Shown in pieces: positions 24,301 through 39,180 of a stretch of DNA of 64,000 bases. The DNA comes from Glycine soja. Its lineage: Eukaryota; Streptophyta; Magnoliopsida; Fabales; Fabaceae. Position 1 is the stretch's first letter, and the number at the start of each line of letters is the position of its first letter. The stretch lies in NCBI RefSeq assembly GCF_004193775.1, contig NC_041003.1:45203611-45267610 (forward strand). Reading direction: 5' to 3'. Position numbers and translations under genes: made by a program. The notes beneath the pieces were generated by a model, which worked only from the letters and a program-made list of their open reading frames with translations, was not told the origin of the DNA and made no database searches.

Positions 24301-27300
24301 TAAAAATTATATTATTTATTAATAATTTTTTTGGGTACATCTATTAATTAATGCCTTAATCACTCTCTTTTCAACACTGATTGATAACTTTGTTGATTTA
24401 GCAAGTTGCAATTAATACTTATTTCTATTTCTTTAATTACCTCTCAAGCGCGTTTAGATTACTGCATTTGTTATCTCCAACTTTTTGCACATATTTGATT
24501 CTTGCAATTTTGGTTGGACAATAATAATATTGACAATTAATTATGGACATAATAAACAATCAAGGAAAGGACAAGTATATATTATATAATGGGGTTATAA
24601 TTTGGACGCGTTATATCATTTGTGTACTGAATAGGAGCAAAGAGGTAGTGGAGGATGAAGAAGTTCTGTGAGTGATGGGAGAGAGTGGGTGGTTGGGTTG
24701 GGTATGTGTATGAGGTGGACACTGCAAGGTACAATCCTCTGGGTGGTGGCATTTCACCTTCAACATATTCGCTTGCAATGGGGTTGCAAAAATTTGGACC
24801 CCAGTTTTTTTTTTTTCCCTTCAATTCCTAACATCTCACAACAAAAGTGGACTTTGACATGTCTTTCTCATGCTTTCTTTTCTCCTTCAATTTTCTCTAT
24901 ATTCAAAATTTAATAAATGAACCTATATAATGTTGCTGTTAATTAGATGTACAACATGTGTAGCACCTATGCTGCTAGCTAGGGTAAGACTAAATTTGTT
25001 CAGTGTTCAATGAAGATGTGAAATGCTTTGGGAATTATATACAATAACAGTTCACGAATTTGAACCAAAGAAAGGAATCTACTTAACTATTCTAGCAGCA
25101 TGGGTAACATAGTCGTGTAAATTCTAGCTACCTCATGTACTTGTGATAAAAACTTTAGGGAAAATTGTAGTTTGTATAAAAATGAAGGTGGTCATCAGGA
25201 ATGAGGTGTTATTGATAAAATATGGAGTGGGTGGAATGCTCGAAAAGGATAATACACTTTTCTACTCTTATTTTTAAATGAACGTAAGAGAAAGGAACAC
25301 TTTATATATATGCTCTTATTCTTTTGTGTTACAAAAGGGATAATGATATGGTCCATTTGTTACACATTTACATCGATTTGATATGACAATATATATCACA
25401 GGTTCATGGAATATTGTTGGATATATGGCCCTGATTCAAGGCTTATGAACAACCATTTTGGAGGAGACTGTTTTTTCAACCCCGACACTTAGCCACTTGA
25501 GGAAACTTTGCATGTTTCATTATTGAACATGTTATTCCGATTAAAAGTTGAACGTTGTTATCGCATATAGATAGTGATAATTCTACAATGTATGTAGATT
25601 TATAGAATTATTAATTAATTTACATGACATTTGAATTAGCTTAGAAGAAATTTATGAGAGAATAATTCAATAATATGAAATTTTATTTGATTCATGTTTA
25701 CTTGAGACTTTTAATTAATTGAAAATTACACGAATTTAACTTAAGTATTTAGGTTATTGAATATAGGAAGAATGAGCAAGGGAATGGAAACAATACCTAA
25801 ATGCAAGAAAAATAAAACTATTGTGTTTAAAAGTTCTATTTTTTTAAATGTGCATTAAGTAACTAATTTTACATTTATAATAATATAGTAAATACTTTTC
25901 TTCACTTGTCGTAAATAAAATGTGGGGTTATCCGCGTGTAAGTGAGCGAAAGCGAGACATGCATTTACTAAAGCAAGCCTAGTAGGCCACAAATTATATA
26001 GGTTTCTTCCAAATAATACTTAGGGACAAAATTTTACAACTATCAAGATGTTTGACTTTACAAATAACTATTTGCACGACAATGATAATTGTTATATTAT
26101 CTTCATCTTTATTTTATGTAATTATTCATTATTGAATCTTTGATCTGTGCTGTTGTCCAAAATGCATAGGATGCAAGTAAAATGAACAGAACATTTAGAA
26201 TAAAGAATCAAAACAAAATTGTTATAATGTAAAAATATTTAGTATCTTTCTCATTACTTTGAAAATTATTTTATTTTTTTAAAAGGAAAAATAATTAGAA
26301 TTTAACGATGAAGAAAAATGCTATTATTTTAATGTTGTATTAATTATTTTTAATTAGAGTTAGTTTGGGTTTGATAGTGCATGGATTTTGGTCACTATAA
26401 TACAATTTGGACGAAAGTTTCAATTAATTTAGTTAGATGGTAATTTTTATTTTTTTTGGAGACTTGAAGTTTTCGAATCAATTCTTGGATTAAAGTAGAG
26501 AATAGATTTACTAGTCTAGTCGTGTAAGTGGATTTGGTATAGGTTAAACCAGTCCAAATATATTTTTGTCTTCCTCTTTAACTTATGATGCATCTAGTGA
26601 ATACTCTCGGCTAGTTGAGAAAAAGATCAGATTCACTAGAGTCTAAGTTTCTTAATTACTGGATCTTTTAAAAATTACATAAAATTATTATATATATATA
26701 TATCTAAACAATTAAATATTAGATTAACTTTCATTGATAAATAATTTTGTTGTTATTACATATATTCATATTAATAATTTAATTTCCGATGGATAAAAAT
26801 TATTTGATTGTTTGATAAATAATTTTTTTTAGTAATTTCTAGTATTTTTTAAAATATTACTTGAAATAATATTTTTTAAAATGTTAATTTTTTTATTTTT
26901 TTATTTTTATCTTTAATATATTTATTCATTTTTCTTATTACTTTTTTTAAAATAAATAATAATTTTATTATTTTATACTTTTCAACTACTTTAATAATTT
27001 TATCAAATATTTTTAATTTAATAGGTTAATTTTTCAGCTTTTAACTATTAGCTTTCAATTTTCCATTATCAGTTAACTTTTTAATTTTTGATTAATTTTT
27101 CAATTATTAATTAACTTTTGAGTTAGTTTTTTTTTTATATATATATATATATTAAAAAAGACATCCTAACACTTGACATAGGTCCAATCCATGTTTGCTA
27201 CCTAGAAACACAAAGAGAACAAAGCATTGCTCTTCTCCAGAAACTTCAAATGTATATGTCACGTGATCAAGTCAATGGCTTTCGTAATTTTCTATTTGCC

Positions 27301-29040
27301 TAATTTAATTACCAGAATTAAGGCTATGTATAATGTATCTGCTGCTGCTGCTAAATTATTTAGTTGTCAATTTGTGTGTCTGACTGTGTGAATGGCTAAT
27401 TTGGAATTTGATGTAGATGTTTATAGCTTTCCCCCACCTGATACTGTACATTAATTTCTAATAACAGTAGATTGTACTTAAACTTTGTCTTCCCTGCATA
27501 GATAAATTATTCTCGAGAGAGTAGGTCACATTCACAATTATACGAACATATGCTTCCGTTTTGGACAAATTAATCATTTGTTTTAATTTATTAAGTTAAT
27601 GGCAGTGATTATAAGGCTAAAAGAATGCCAGGAATAGTGAAATTACCCATACACGTTATGTTTAATTAACTAAAAAGGAAAAATAAAATAATGTCTATGC
27701 TGACCCAAAAAATTAAAAGTAACATGACTTATTAGATAGATAGGCAAGTTTAGTATTTAGCTTTAATTTGCGAACCACAATGGAAGAAAAGACAGATTGA
27801 AAATATTCCCACATATGACATATATGCAAAAAAATTAGAAAAGAGATATGAAATGAATACATATGTGACTTTAGGAAAGGAAATTACCATAATTTTGGTC
27901 ATGGTGGTGCTGAGATGAGCTAGCTTTGCCGCTTTGGTGAAAACGTGAACATTTTTACAAGTCACCTGATCAGGCAGGAAAAGACACAAGGACCTTCCCA
28001 TTTTCCTCTCTTTGCTTTTCGGAATCACCAAAGCACTTTAGCTCTCTTTAGCACACATAACGTCATAGAGATACATTCATTTTACAGTGAGAATTAATTA
28101 TTTATTTTTCCATAGTAAATGTAAAATAATAAATAGTTATATTTTTTTTTCATGATATCATTATTATTTTACAGGATTATTCAAATACACTATTAGAGAG
28201 AATGTGGAAACGCTTTAGGAGGTAGACGCTTTATTTATCAATTTTTTTTTTTAGAAAAGCGAACTTGAAAATATTATATTTCTATATTTGATATACGTTT
28301 TGAAAAAAATATTCTCAAATATGCTTGATTCTTAAAAATATAAAATATTTATTCCCAAAATAAAAATTGAATATCTTAAATATGATGAAAATAAAAATAC
28401 TCTTTTTATACTAATTATCTATCTACACTTATTTTTTTCACATTCTTTTCCTTCTGCTTCTATTTTTAATTTGTTTTAGCTGAATAAAGTTTATTTATTT
28501 ATTTATTTCTAAAATTACTAAACATTGTTCATGAAAGTTATATTCCTAAACATAATACCTTGAAAAGGCACTCAAATAATTTCCAAAGTTGTGCTAGGAT
28601 ACGGGCCAGAGGTGGGCCCAAATGAAAAGTTAATATAAATGACGTAGAGATGGGAAATTGGGACAGCTGTGTGTTGGAGACCGTATACATGATACATGTG
28701 CGCGTTTTAGATCCACTAGAAGCATGTTTGGAAAAAATGGTAGGAGATTTTCAAATTAAGTTTCAAAATAATCTAAAATTGCTTTTCTTCTCCAAAGCAG
28801 GGTTGATTAAAAAAAATAAAAAAAGTTACTTTTACATCAAACTGATTTTATATTAAATTTCATTATAAATTTATTTTTGAGACTAGGTTTTGTAAATATA
28901 AATTACTCCGTTTTGAGTTTATTTTTAATTAAAATTAAGTTACAAAATTTATTCATAGAAAGTCACGAACACATTAACATAATAATGGACTAGATGAAGA
29001 AAACACAATTTGGAGATATTTTTGCTTTGCTTTGCAAATG

Positions 29041-29041
29041 T

Positions 29042-29100
<59 letters not shown>
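29041..29100. repeat. (TA)n microsatellite
   Basis: Near-pure alternating TA tract of roughly 28-30 repeat units, likely highly polymorphic. Confidence 0.95.
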
Positions 29101-29103
<3 letters not shown>

Positions 29104-32100
29104 TGGAATTGAAAGAGTCAAAAGGTAGGGTCCACCAGAATCATCGGAGACTTTCATTCCCCAATATATTCCCTCTATTACCCTTGATAGCTTTGAGAAG
29201 GAACGTACACCCACATACATAACACTCCACATCAAATTATTCTCAGAGGCATATCCATCTACTAAAATGTAAATTTTTTAAAATTTGAAAAATAATATGA
29301 AAAACTATTATCATTAATGTAAACTTAAAAATAATTGAACAAAAAATAAGGATTAATACATATATATGGAATGAGACACATAAGAATGACATTGAAGTAC
29401 AATGCTGATTTTATTTTTCTCTATGGTAAGTGTACCCCTTCAATCGGTAGGCATTGAACCTCCTAGTTGGGTGGTGGCCATAACCGCTTGAGGTATGTGC
29501 CCATGGATCTTGAGGTAACGACCATAGAGATTCGATGAAGGTCGAGGTTGTTTATCGCATGATCCACGTCCTTATAATCTCAAATTGATTTAGAGGACAG
29601 ATTACACTTAATAATGTTTTTAGATTAAATCTTTTTTTTAGGCATAATTTAGCTATAAGAATAATGAAGTTTGTTTTAGGACATCATGCAATCAACCCAA
29701 AATTCTATTAGAGATTATAAAGTTGATTTAATGGTAAAAGGGGAGTGAAAGGAAAAGAGAGTGTGTGAGTATGAATTGTCCCATTAAAAAAATTTAATAA
29801 ACTAACAACTAATATTTATCAATAAAAAAACATTCAAAAAAATCCCTTTTACTTCTAAGATCACGTTGAAAAAACCATTTGAGATTAAATTAATATTTCA
29901 ACCAAACTTCACACACAAACTAGAGTTTTAGGTTAATATTAATTCAAAGAATAGCAAATATCAGCACTCGATAGACTAAATTATTAAGTAGTGAATGATT
30001 TAATCCATTTTTTTAATTCATGCACACATTCTGAGTATTATGTTAATGATTGTACATATCAATCTTTTTCTAATCTTTCTCTCTCGCGACCTCCGGGAAT
30101 CTAGCTTTTCATCAGTTTAAAAAAGAAAATCTATACATATCCTTCCTTTCCTTCCATTCCAATCCCTTATTTATTTTTATAATACAACCTAAAAAAGCAC
30201 CAAGAACTTTGTCCTCTTAGTTATCTTTATCTCGGTCTCACATAATTCCTATTCTCCCGACACATATCTTTATTCCTCCCTCTCTATCAAATCACATTAC
30301 AACAATTCTGTTTTTCATCAGTCTTTTTTTACTCTTATTTTCTATCATCACTTCAATTATTGCTGTAAAGTTTCTAAATACCTTAAGTAAGGAACAACTT
30401 GGCAGGTGGACATATATTGTTCTAATTCATTTTGATATCTCTCCCTATTAAACACACAGTTAGAGAGCTAGCACTCATGCATTTTGTTATATTATCTTTC
30501 TGCCTTTTCTTATGTTCCATTTAGTACCCTTTATTTCCCTTTACATAATGTTTCCATAGGCACTTTCATGTAGCAGTTATTTTACGTCTGTGGATTCAAA
30601 CAATTCATAGCAAAAAGAAGTCCTCCTTTCTTTAATTTGGACAATTGTGTTTGTCATACATATTTTTTTTCTTTCTTTCTTTCAACATCATAAGTGCCTC
30701 GTATGAGGGGACCAATATTAATATCGGGCTACTTTCATTTTCTATTTTGTTCATGTTCCTCAGAACTGTGTTTTTCTCTGTATAATCTGTGACAGAGAAA
30801 GTCAATCTCTTGTACAATCAACATGTATGGCTTCATTCACTCAACAGTAGCTTTCCATCAGTACCTTGTTCATAAATGAGAAATATATGTTGTCCCTATA
30901 GCATTGAGAAATATAATTAAGTGACACTCACTTGATAGTACCTTTTAGAGTTACTGTAAGAGATTTAATTGTTAAAAATGTAACTAGAGGGCTTAGGATG
31001 CTCAGGGGATGACATCAATAGAGGGTGTTTATGTCGGCCTGCTTACTGCAGCAGATCTACCAAACTCATATTTTTGTATAAATCAAAATGTCTCATCATA
31101 TCAAACCAAAACTGTTGAATTAATTAAAATAAATATACAAGTGTTAAAATCATACTTTTTATATTATAATATTTTTTAATATATTTTAAAATTATTTTTA
31201 AATATACTTTTCCAAAAAAAAATAATCAAACAAATATAATGGATAGGAGTAATATTTAGATGACTTTTGATCTTAACTATTCTAGGGTAATATTTTTTTA
31301 AGACTTTGCTTAGACGTCATATATTTATTCTAATTGCACACGTGATTCATTTTTTTCCTTCTTTTTTAAAGTAGTAAATTTTTCAGTTTTAATTATCAAA
31401 TGTTCATATTAATTTTTCATTGATCAAATTACAGGAAAAACCCGAGATTTTGTGTGATAACATAAATATTCCTACTATTTTAACCATTACTTTTTATTTT
31501 AGCAGGGGATGCTAGTGTAATATTGGAAGTGTCAGTATAATATTTTCAAACGAGGTGTTAATGCTTTCAAACATACTGTTTTAATCATTACTTTCAACCT
31601 CTACAGGGAACGTTAGTGTAACGCTTTTAAACATATAAAAATGTGTTAATGTTTTCAAATTTAAAGGAAAATTAGTGTAGATAAATAAAAAAAGATAGAG
31701 TTATCTGTAATTACACGATTCATAAAAAAATAATAAAAATATTGTTGTAATTTGGTTTTTTCATTAGAATCTTTTACAATGAAAATAGACATTTATTACG
31801 GTATTTTTTTTGTCCTATATCAAAATTATTCCATTTCATTAAATGACACTGATATTTAACTCTAAAAAGTTGTATATAATAGACGATAATAGTCCTCATC
31901 TTAAATTTTCAAGTATTTTGAAAAATATCATGATAAAATGAGAAAAATAATTTGCTTGATAAAATTTATGAAATGATAATAGTGGTATGATAAAATTTAT
32001 GAAATAATAATACTGGAATGATAAAATATGCAATTAAATTAACTTAACTTGTGACTCTAAAATATTTATTGAGCTCTAAATTGATGATATTTATGTATCC

Positions 32101-35100
32101 TAAAATGAATCAGTGGGGTCAGGCTAGTGGTGGGGTTTGGGGGTAGTATGCACAAAATCTTAAGTTTAAACCTTAGTGCTATACACAAAAAATAAATGAA
32201 TTTCGGGGATTAAAAGAATATTTTAAATGTTTGAGAGATAAAAATTAAAACAAAGAATTGTACAAGGACTAAAACTAAAATTGAATCATTTTACATGAAT
32301 AAAAAACAGCTATTTCAAAACTTAGAGAGATAAAAAAATAAAAAAATTTAGGCACCAAAATAAAGTTCTGATTTTACAAAGTCAAAAATCATATTTAATC
32401 AAATTAATATGATTGAGACATTTATAAAAATTAATTTGAACAACATGTTATTTTTATAATATAGACTAATATTTTCTATTAAAGACAATCTTATTCAAAT
32501 CAAATATAATGATGTAGTCATTTGAATAATAAAATTTAAGTAATATAGTTATCATAAATTATCCAAAACAAAACAAAGATAAAAGTAAAAAGACAGAAGG
32601 GCCATGAAACCTTAGGAAATTGAACCCGAGTTCCAAGATTCATGGCCATAGGTTGAGTTTGCAAGCTTAATTTTCCTCACATCCCGTCTTTAGAATAGAT
32701 CGAAGATCCCTATTGGGAAGCTCTCTTCTCTCTTTTTAATTAACTTGTTTTAATTTGGACTGAACTTTTTTTTCTTTCTATTTTCATGCAACTAGCCCAT
32801 AAAGATTGCCTTAGGCCGCTCAAGCACGCTGAATGAATGTGGTGCTTCACTTCTACGCTGAGTTTTTTGTTACAAAATAATAATTCAAGGAAAAATAACG
32901 GTGTCTCAATTTAAGATAAGAAAAGCTTTTGCACAAAAGAAGAGAGAAAATATGTTATATGTTTAGCGTGTAAAATAATTTTATTATTATTTAATCATAA
33001 ATTATTATAATAAATTTATTAACTTTTATAATAATTTTCTTAAAAATTATACCAATAATAATTTCTGCTTAATTGACTTTGTAAAAACTATTAGTTAATC
33101 TATCAACATTAAACTTAAAATCTACTCGTAATAGAAAAACTTACAATAAGTAGACAGTTAAAATGGAGATGTTTAACTTTTTTTATAAGCAAATAACATT
33201 ATTATATTATAAAACAAGTACAAGAGATACTCAAATCCATATAAAATGTACATGGATAAACTACAACCCTCCAAAGCCACAAAGCCACCGTAGGTTATTA
33301 TGTATTTAAGTGTATCCAATGACAAATTAATACACAATAACCATAATCAACATACGTTGCCTATGATGTACGTATATTTAAGCCTCCCTTCTTCCCTAAC
33401 CCAAAAGACTAACATAGCAGTTAGTAACTGAGATATTATGTAACTATACAACCTTTAAAGCTATACTGATTCCATACCAAAACACCACTAAGTAGACAGA
33501 TACATCCCTGCAATCTATAATTCCACACCGCAAAAAGTGAGTACGTAGTTAATTCGTCTAACAGCAATTTATCTAATTACACTCTAATCGCAATTTTTTT
33601 AGGGGCTCTAATCGTAACTAGATAACAATAAAATAAAATAATATAGGTATAAATGCATATTTAGTGTTTGTGTTATAGTATTTTTAAGACGTGGGGGCGA
33701 TGTTTCATTTCATGGGACCCTGTTGATGAATATTGGTTAGTGATTGAAGAGAGGAATGAGCATTATTTGCATGGTACAGGGTCTGTACCAAATATTAAGT
33801 ATGATAATACACGCTATTCCATATTCTCTACCATACATTCTTGTCAATCTGACAACCAATAAATGTGATCATGTGGGAGAGAAAAATCTTCACTCAATTC
33901 TCCAATAATGACAAACAATATCATGAATGGGGAACTTCCAAAAGCTTGTATTTTATTGTCGACCAAGTCTTTCCATGCCCAGTTTTTCTAACAATTCTTC
34001 TTAGCCCTTTTTTGATAAATTTTAAAGTTTATGCTAACAACTAGTAGTGACCTAAACGCATTTAGGTCTGTCGCTGAGTGATGAAGAAATCTGTTAATAC
34101 GACAAGGACAGTCATTAAGCAAGAATCAAAATCCTTTTTTGTTCATTTTCTTATTAGTTATGTAATTGGTGTCTGTGGAGTCTTTGTGCATATTAATTTG
34201 TTAAGTAATATAAATTCTTTTATAATTTGGAATTAATTATTTTATTTGAATTGATATATTCTAATATATAAAATTTTATTATACGTCAAACCATATATTA
34301 TTGAGCATAATAAACTAAAAAGGCAAAAAAGAAAAATTAATTAGTAAACTAATTATATAATTAAATAAAATAATTCTGTTTTAAATCATATCTCCATATG
34401 AAATTACTGAGCGTGTATGTGAATTGAATGAGATTGTTTTAGTTTAATAATTAGTAATGTTGAGTTTAAATTTTAGATATTCATTTGTGTTAAATAATTG
34501 GAGAAAAAAATAGTTGCCTATAAAAGACTTACTCAAGTCTAGTTAGATGGTCTTTTGTAGAGTTGAAAAATGAATGGATCAAATCGGGATGATCCATCGG
34601 ATCAATCTTGAAAAATAGATTGGGTTGAATTAATTCATGTTTTATATGAGTCTTATTTTTTTAAGTTTAACTAGGTCTGATAATCTATCGGGTTGACCCA
34701 TATTATTATTTTATCTAAATTTATATAAATTAAAAATATATTTTTTTAAAATATCAAACTAAAATAGATTCGATTAAATTCAAATTTATATTTCTTAAAT
34801 TTAGCCTAACTCCATCGACCATCAAACTGATTCAAATAAATCCAATTCTATTTGGGCCAACATTTTCTTAGTCGAATTCGATTTGACCTAGTAGACCAAT
34901 CTAATTGGTCCAATTCATTTTGTCAACTCTAGTCAAAATCATTATAAGAATCGTTGAATTGTTGTAGGATAAATCAAATGTAACAAATTGATAAGATGAT
35001 TTTATATAGGTATAAAATTACATCAAGAAAAAGTTATAGTGTTTGTATATTTTTTTTATTATTTATTCAGAAAAAATTTGTAGAGGAACCTAAATTAATC

Positions 35101-35421
35101 TATAGTTATCACATATGACATTGTCTACACTTACAGTTTCAAAATGTGGTTTTATAATATATAATAAATGTCTTCAAACATGTATTCTTATTACTATTAG
35201 AAAAGAACAATTCAGAAAAAAATAAAAAAAAATAGTATGACTTGAAATTACTTTTGGGAATAGTAAGTGAAAAATAATTGAGTTATTTTTTTTTAATTCT
35301 ATGATTTAGTGATACATAATGTTATTTTTTATATATAATATAATGTCAACAAATTGGATTAATAATATGACATTATCACGTATATTATTGAGTTTTGATA
35401 GAGTCTAATTTGAGTTTAAAC

Positions 35422-35681
35422 AAATTAAGACTTATATATGTTTCTGAAATATAATGTTTTTTTAGTTTTGGTCTTTCCTTGTAATTTTTTTTTTGGTTTT
35501 TAATATTTTATTTTACTCCTTACAATACACCTATATTTTTTGTTTTAATTCTTATAATATTTTGTTTATTTTGAATTAGTCTCTTTGAATTTTTTCGGAT
35601 AAAGACTAAAGACAAATGATTTACATATTATAAAGATTAAAACAAAACAATAAGGAAAAAAATATATACGTCTTAATTTAT
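35422..35681. repeat. Fold-back/MITE-like inverted repeat
   Basis: Left end AAATTAAGACTTATATATG and right end CATATATACG-type sequence (AATATATACGTCTTAATTT) are complementary over about 20 bases with one or two mismatches, 260 bp apart. The interior is AT-rich with weaker inner complementarity. No clear target duplication, so class is unassigned. Confidence 0.45.
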
Positions 35682-38195
35682 TATCTCATTGTTCTTTGTT
35701 TTTTTTTTCTTTGGGTGATTTTATTATCTCATTGTTAAAAAAAACTTATTATCTCAATTAACAATTAGAGTAATATCATATTATAAAGACTAATCTTTGA
35801 CAATTAATATTATGTGGAGGCGGTTTAAAATTTGAAATCACTTAACAGTGATAGAGTTACTTTAAAAAATACACGATTATAATTGATTATTTTTAATGAC
35901 CTAGTAACATTGTATTTTCCTTAAAAAAGTAGAATTAATTTTATTTTATTGATCCACTCATTTTTATAATCATACTAAGTTGTTTACTTATAGTGTGTGT
36001 GATATAATTGATAAATAATTATTTTATTTAAATATGTGATTAAGTTTCAATCATTAAGTCTATGTATGAATCAATATTTATGTGAAAATCTCAATTTATT
36101 AAATGAATCTTAATAATTCAAGGTATTTGACTAAAATTCTTGGTTTGGATAGAGAGAAACACGCAAAAAAGTAGGATAAAAAGAAGCAAGAGAAAAGATA
36201 AATTGAGTAGAATGAGTAGAAAACAGATAATTTTTTAAGTTGATTATTAGTTTAATTACTCTTTATTAGTTCGGTTGAATAGGCGAAGAAAAAGAAAATA
36301 AATTTTGTTGTATAAATATATTTTTGTACTTAATATATGTACGTATTGCTTGTGAAATAGAAAAAAATAACAATGTTAAAATTGTAATTTAAACGTGGGT
36401 TAAATATTTTTTATCTTTATTTTTTCTCATCAAAAAAGAGAATTTATTACTAAAAAAATAGATATTTTATTTTGAAATGAGACTCACTTTATGACTTTAT
36501 TTTCTTAATTTTTATGTCCTATCTTCTTATTCAAACAACATAAAGTTATTTTTTCTCTATCCCTTCTCGATCATTTTCTCTCTACTGACTTCTAAAGAAA
36601 CAAAGGTAAATATCCCGTCCACTCATCTTAATAAATGAAAGTAGAAGATCAATTGATCTTGTGCCATGCATCCCATAAACTTATTTTAGGAGTCAGGACC
36701 AAATTTGAAAAACTAATTCTAGCTCTTCTTTTTTTGCGTTTTATTCCTTGAATGTTATACTGGAAGTGTTTGCCAGTATTGACTCAATGTCTTCCACGTG
36801 AAATTTATCATAGTGAAAAAGTTAATAGGAACATAGCCAAAAATATTTTAGCATTGGAATATCACATTCAATGTCTTGGCTGCTTTACATTTACCTATTG
36901 ATTTGATATGTTTCCATTGGCCAAACCCCTTCAGCAAAGTTGTACTGTAATTGGTTAATTGACCCAAAGGATCTAGTTGCCGACGTGCGTGATAACATTT
37001 CTGACCATTAGATCAAATGATCACATAACTATATATAAGAGTACCAGATCAAATGGATCCTTTTTCTAAGTAGTGACTATTATGAGTGCCAACATATACC
37101 GCATGTTCATGCATATATATCAGCCTTAGGACAGTTTGACTATTACATAAAAAAATGTTTTTTTTCCTACTACATTTAAAATCTGCTTTGACAATAGGAA
37201 GAATTTGAACTACATAGAATTTTGACAAAACTACATCTACTTAAGTCTTTCCATAATGGATGTACGAATGGAAAGGTAACATATCCCCTTCTGATAAGTT
37301 TTCACCCGCTACTCCTGTTGAAATTTCAAACATTGACCTTTTTAAGTTGATAATTTCAATTTTAACTACTGGAGATAAGATACTAAAATTATGAATGTGA
37401 TTATGACATTATACTAGTTGATGACCAAAATTATTATTGCAACTCAAGTTTGATTTAGTTACCACTCAGTTTAATATTTGATATATAAGATAGAGTTAGC
37501 AAATTTAGAAAGTATTCAATGATAATGTCAATAAGATAGATGTCAATATATATATACACCAGCTGTAGGATTGTGATATGTCTAACTCATTATCAATCAA
37601 ATAGATATATTGTTTATCAACGTAGATCATTTCAGTTTCTTAACTCTACAAAATCCTCTTTTTAGTTTCTTATTGCCAAAGGCCGTTTATTAATCTTTTC
37701 ACTTTTATTTTTTTTCTCAATTTACATCAAATTAATAAGACTAAAATAAACTATATTATAAATTAATTTAGAAACTAAAATGGGGTTTTTATAATGTTAA
37801 AGCTAAAGTTATTTATGTATACATTTCAGAAATAGGAACAGGAATTTAATTAATCATTTGAAGTTTCAGTTTATTTCAAATTATTGATTATTTTATAAAA
37901 TTAAAAAATTAACTATTTTGTAAGTTTGTTCTTGTCTTTTCTTGTCAAACACAAACAAAATAAAAGAATATTATACTTCAATAAATACATATTTATATGA
38001 TCAAATTTACTTTTTGATATTCTTAATTTGACTTGAATTTGATCAAAGTTCAAACTTTATTATCTTTATTTTAAAAATTAAACACATTTTTATAAAATTA
38101 AATATGTTCAATGACTTTCATAATCCCTGTCCAAAATCTTAAACAACAATTATTTTCAAATGAAACGAATTATTCATCTCATTTCAAGCAGTAAC

Positions 38196-38275
38196 TCTGG
38201 TCCTAATACTACTTCCTCTAAAAATAGGCATTTATTCTGGTCCTAATACTACTTCCTCTAAAAATAGGCATTTAT
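38196..38275. repeat. Perfect 40-bp tandem duplication
   Basis: Two identical copies of a 40-bp unit starting TCTGGTCCTAATACTACTTC, 38196-38235 and 38236-38275. Identity suggests a recent duplication or an assembly artefact. Confidence 0.9.
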
Positions 38276-39161
38276 TTTGGCTATGCTAAGCAGAAACATG
38301 ATTAAATTAAAAACAAATAATAAGAAGGGAGTAAACTTTTTTATGAAATACCATCATTACTTAATCTTTCTGAAAATTCCTGAGCATGCATGGAGAAGAC
38401 AGAAAGTCTGATTCAAGGTCTTATGTAACTATATGATCATACTCTGTAAAACAGGTTATTATTTAATATTTGCCATTATACAATGAACAATAGGAATGAA
38501 ATGTTGTTTAACTACTTTTCTGTACATGTTGGGTAAAGACCATTTATAACCACCACGCGTCAAAAAGATGACGGAGAAATGTAAGAGAATGGTTGGAAGC
38601 GTTGGCGGGGAAGAGAAAACAAGGTTATTACTTTGGGAGTTTTGGAAAGGGAGAAAAATATTGTATTTTAAATTAAAAAATTATATAGTTGTGATATTAA
38701 TAAAAATAAATGAATAAAATCATTACATTAATAGTGGTAGTATTACTTAATCATTTGGTTTCTTATTTTAAAAATTACTAGTAATGTTAAACTAAAACAT
38801 ACGTACATTTATTTATTTTTTAAAAAATTCTTTTGCAAATACTACATGAACAAATAAAGAAAATTAATGAACTTCACTGTATCCAATTTTAGCATTTAAT
38901 GAATCCCGCAAACAGTGCCTCTGAATTAGTGTTTTCCTTTGGTAACATTGGAGTTGGTGGCACTGGGACACTAACTATAAACCTTCATTAATAACTGCTT
39001 GATTAAAAAGCGGAGACTCCAAGAGCAAGCTTAGAGCATTGTTTGTCATCTACGGTGTCAGCAATTAAAGAAAGGGGTTAGTTCCCCATATACTGTAAGA
39101 GTCATGGATTAATGCATATTTTTTTTATGACAGATAACTTACGATTATCTTCGATTTAGCC

Positions 39162-39180
39162 TAGGGTTTTGGAAACCCTA
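39162..39180. promoter_or_regulatory. Inverted pair of telobox motifs upstream of KANADI1
   Basis: TAGGGTTTTGGAAACCCTA is a perfect dyad made of two telobox words (AAACCCTA and its complement) around TGG, about 1.15 kb before the likely TATA box. Teloboxes bind TRB-type Myb proteins in plants and contribute to Polycomb recruitment. Functional use here is inferred. Confidence 0.5.

Noticed and set aside
27750..28031. 93-codon minus-strand frame (MGRSLCLFLPDQ...)
   Set aside because: Part looks exon-like and has a possible GTGACT or GTAATT donor, but no family is recognised and no partner exon was found; not strong enough to list as a gene.
28990..29235. Open frames on both strands with Ile-Tyr repeats
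   Set aside because: They are created by the (TA)n tract and are not genes; the same applies to 55930-56112.
33668..33862. 64-codon frame and a possible miRNA-like fold (GGTACAG-GGT-CTGTACC)
   Set aside because: The stem is only 7 bp with a 3-base loop, and no known plant miRNA sequence is present.
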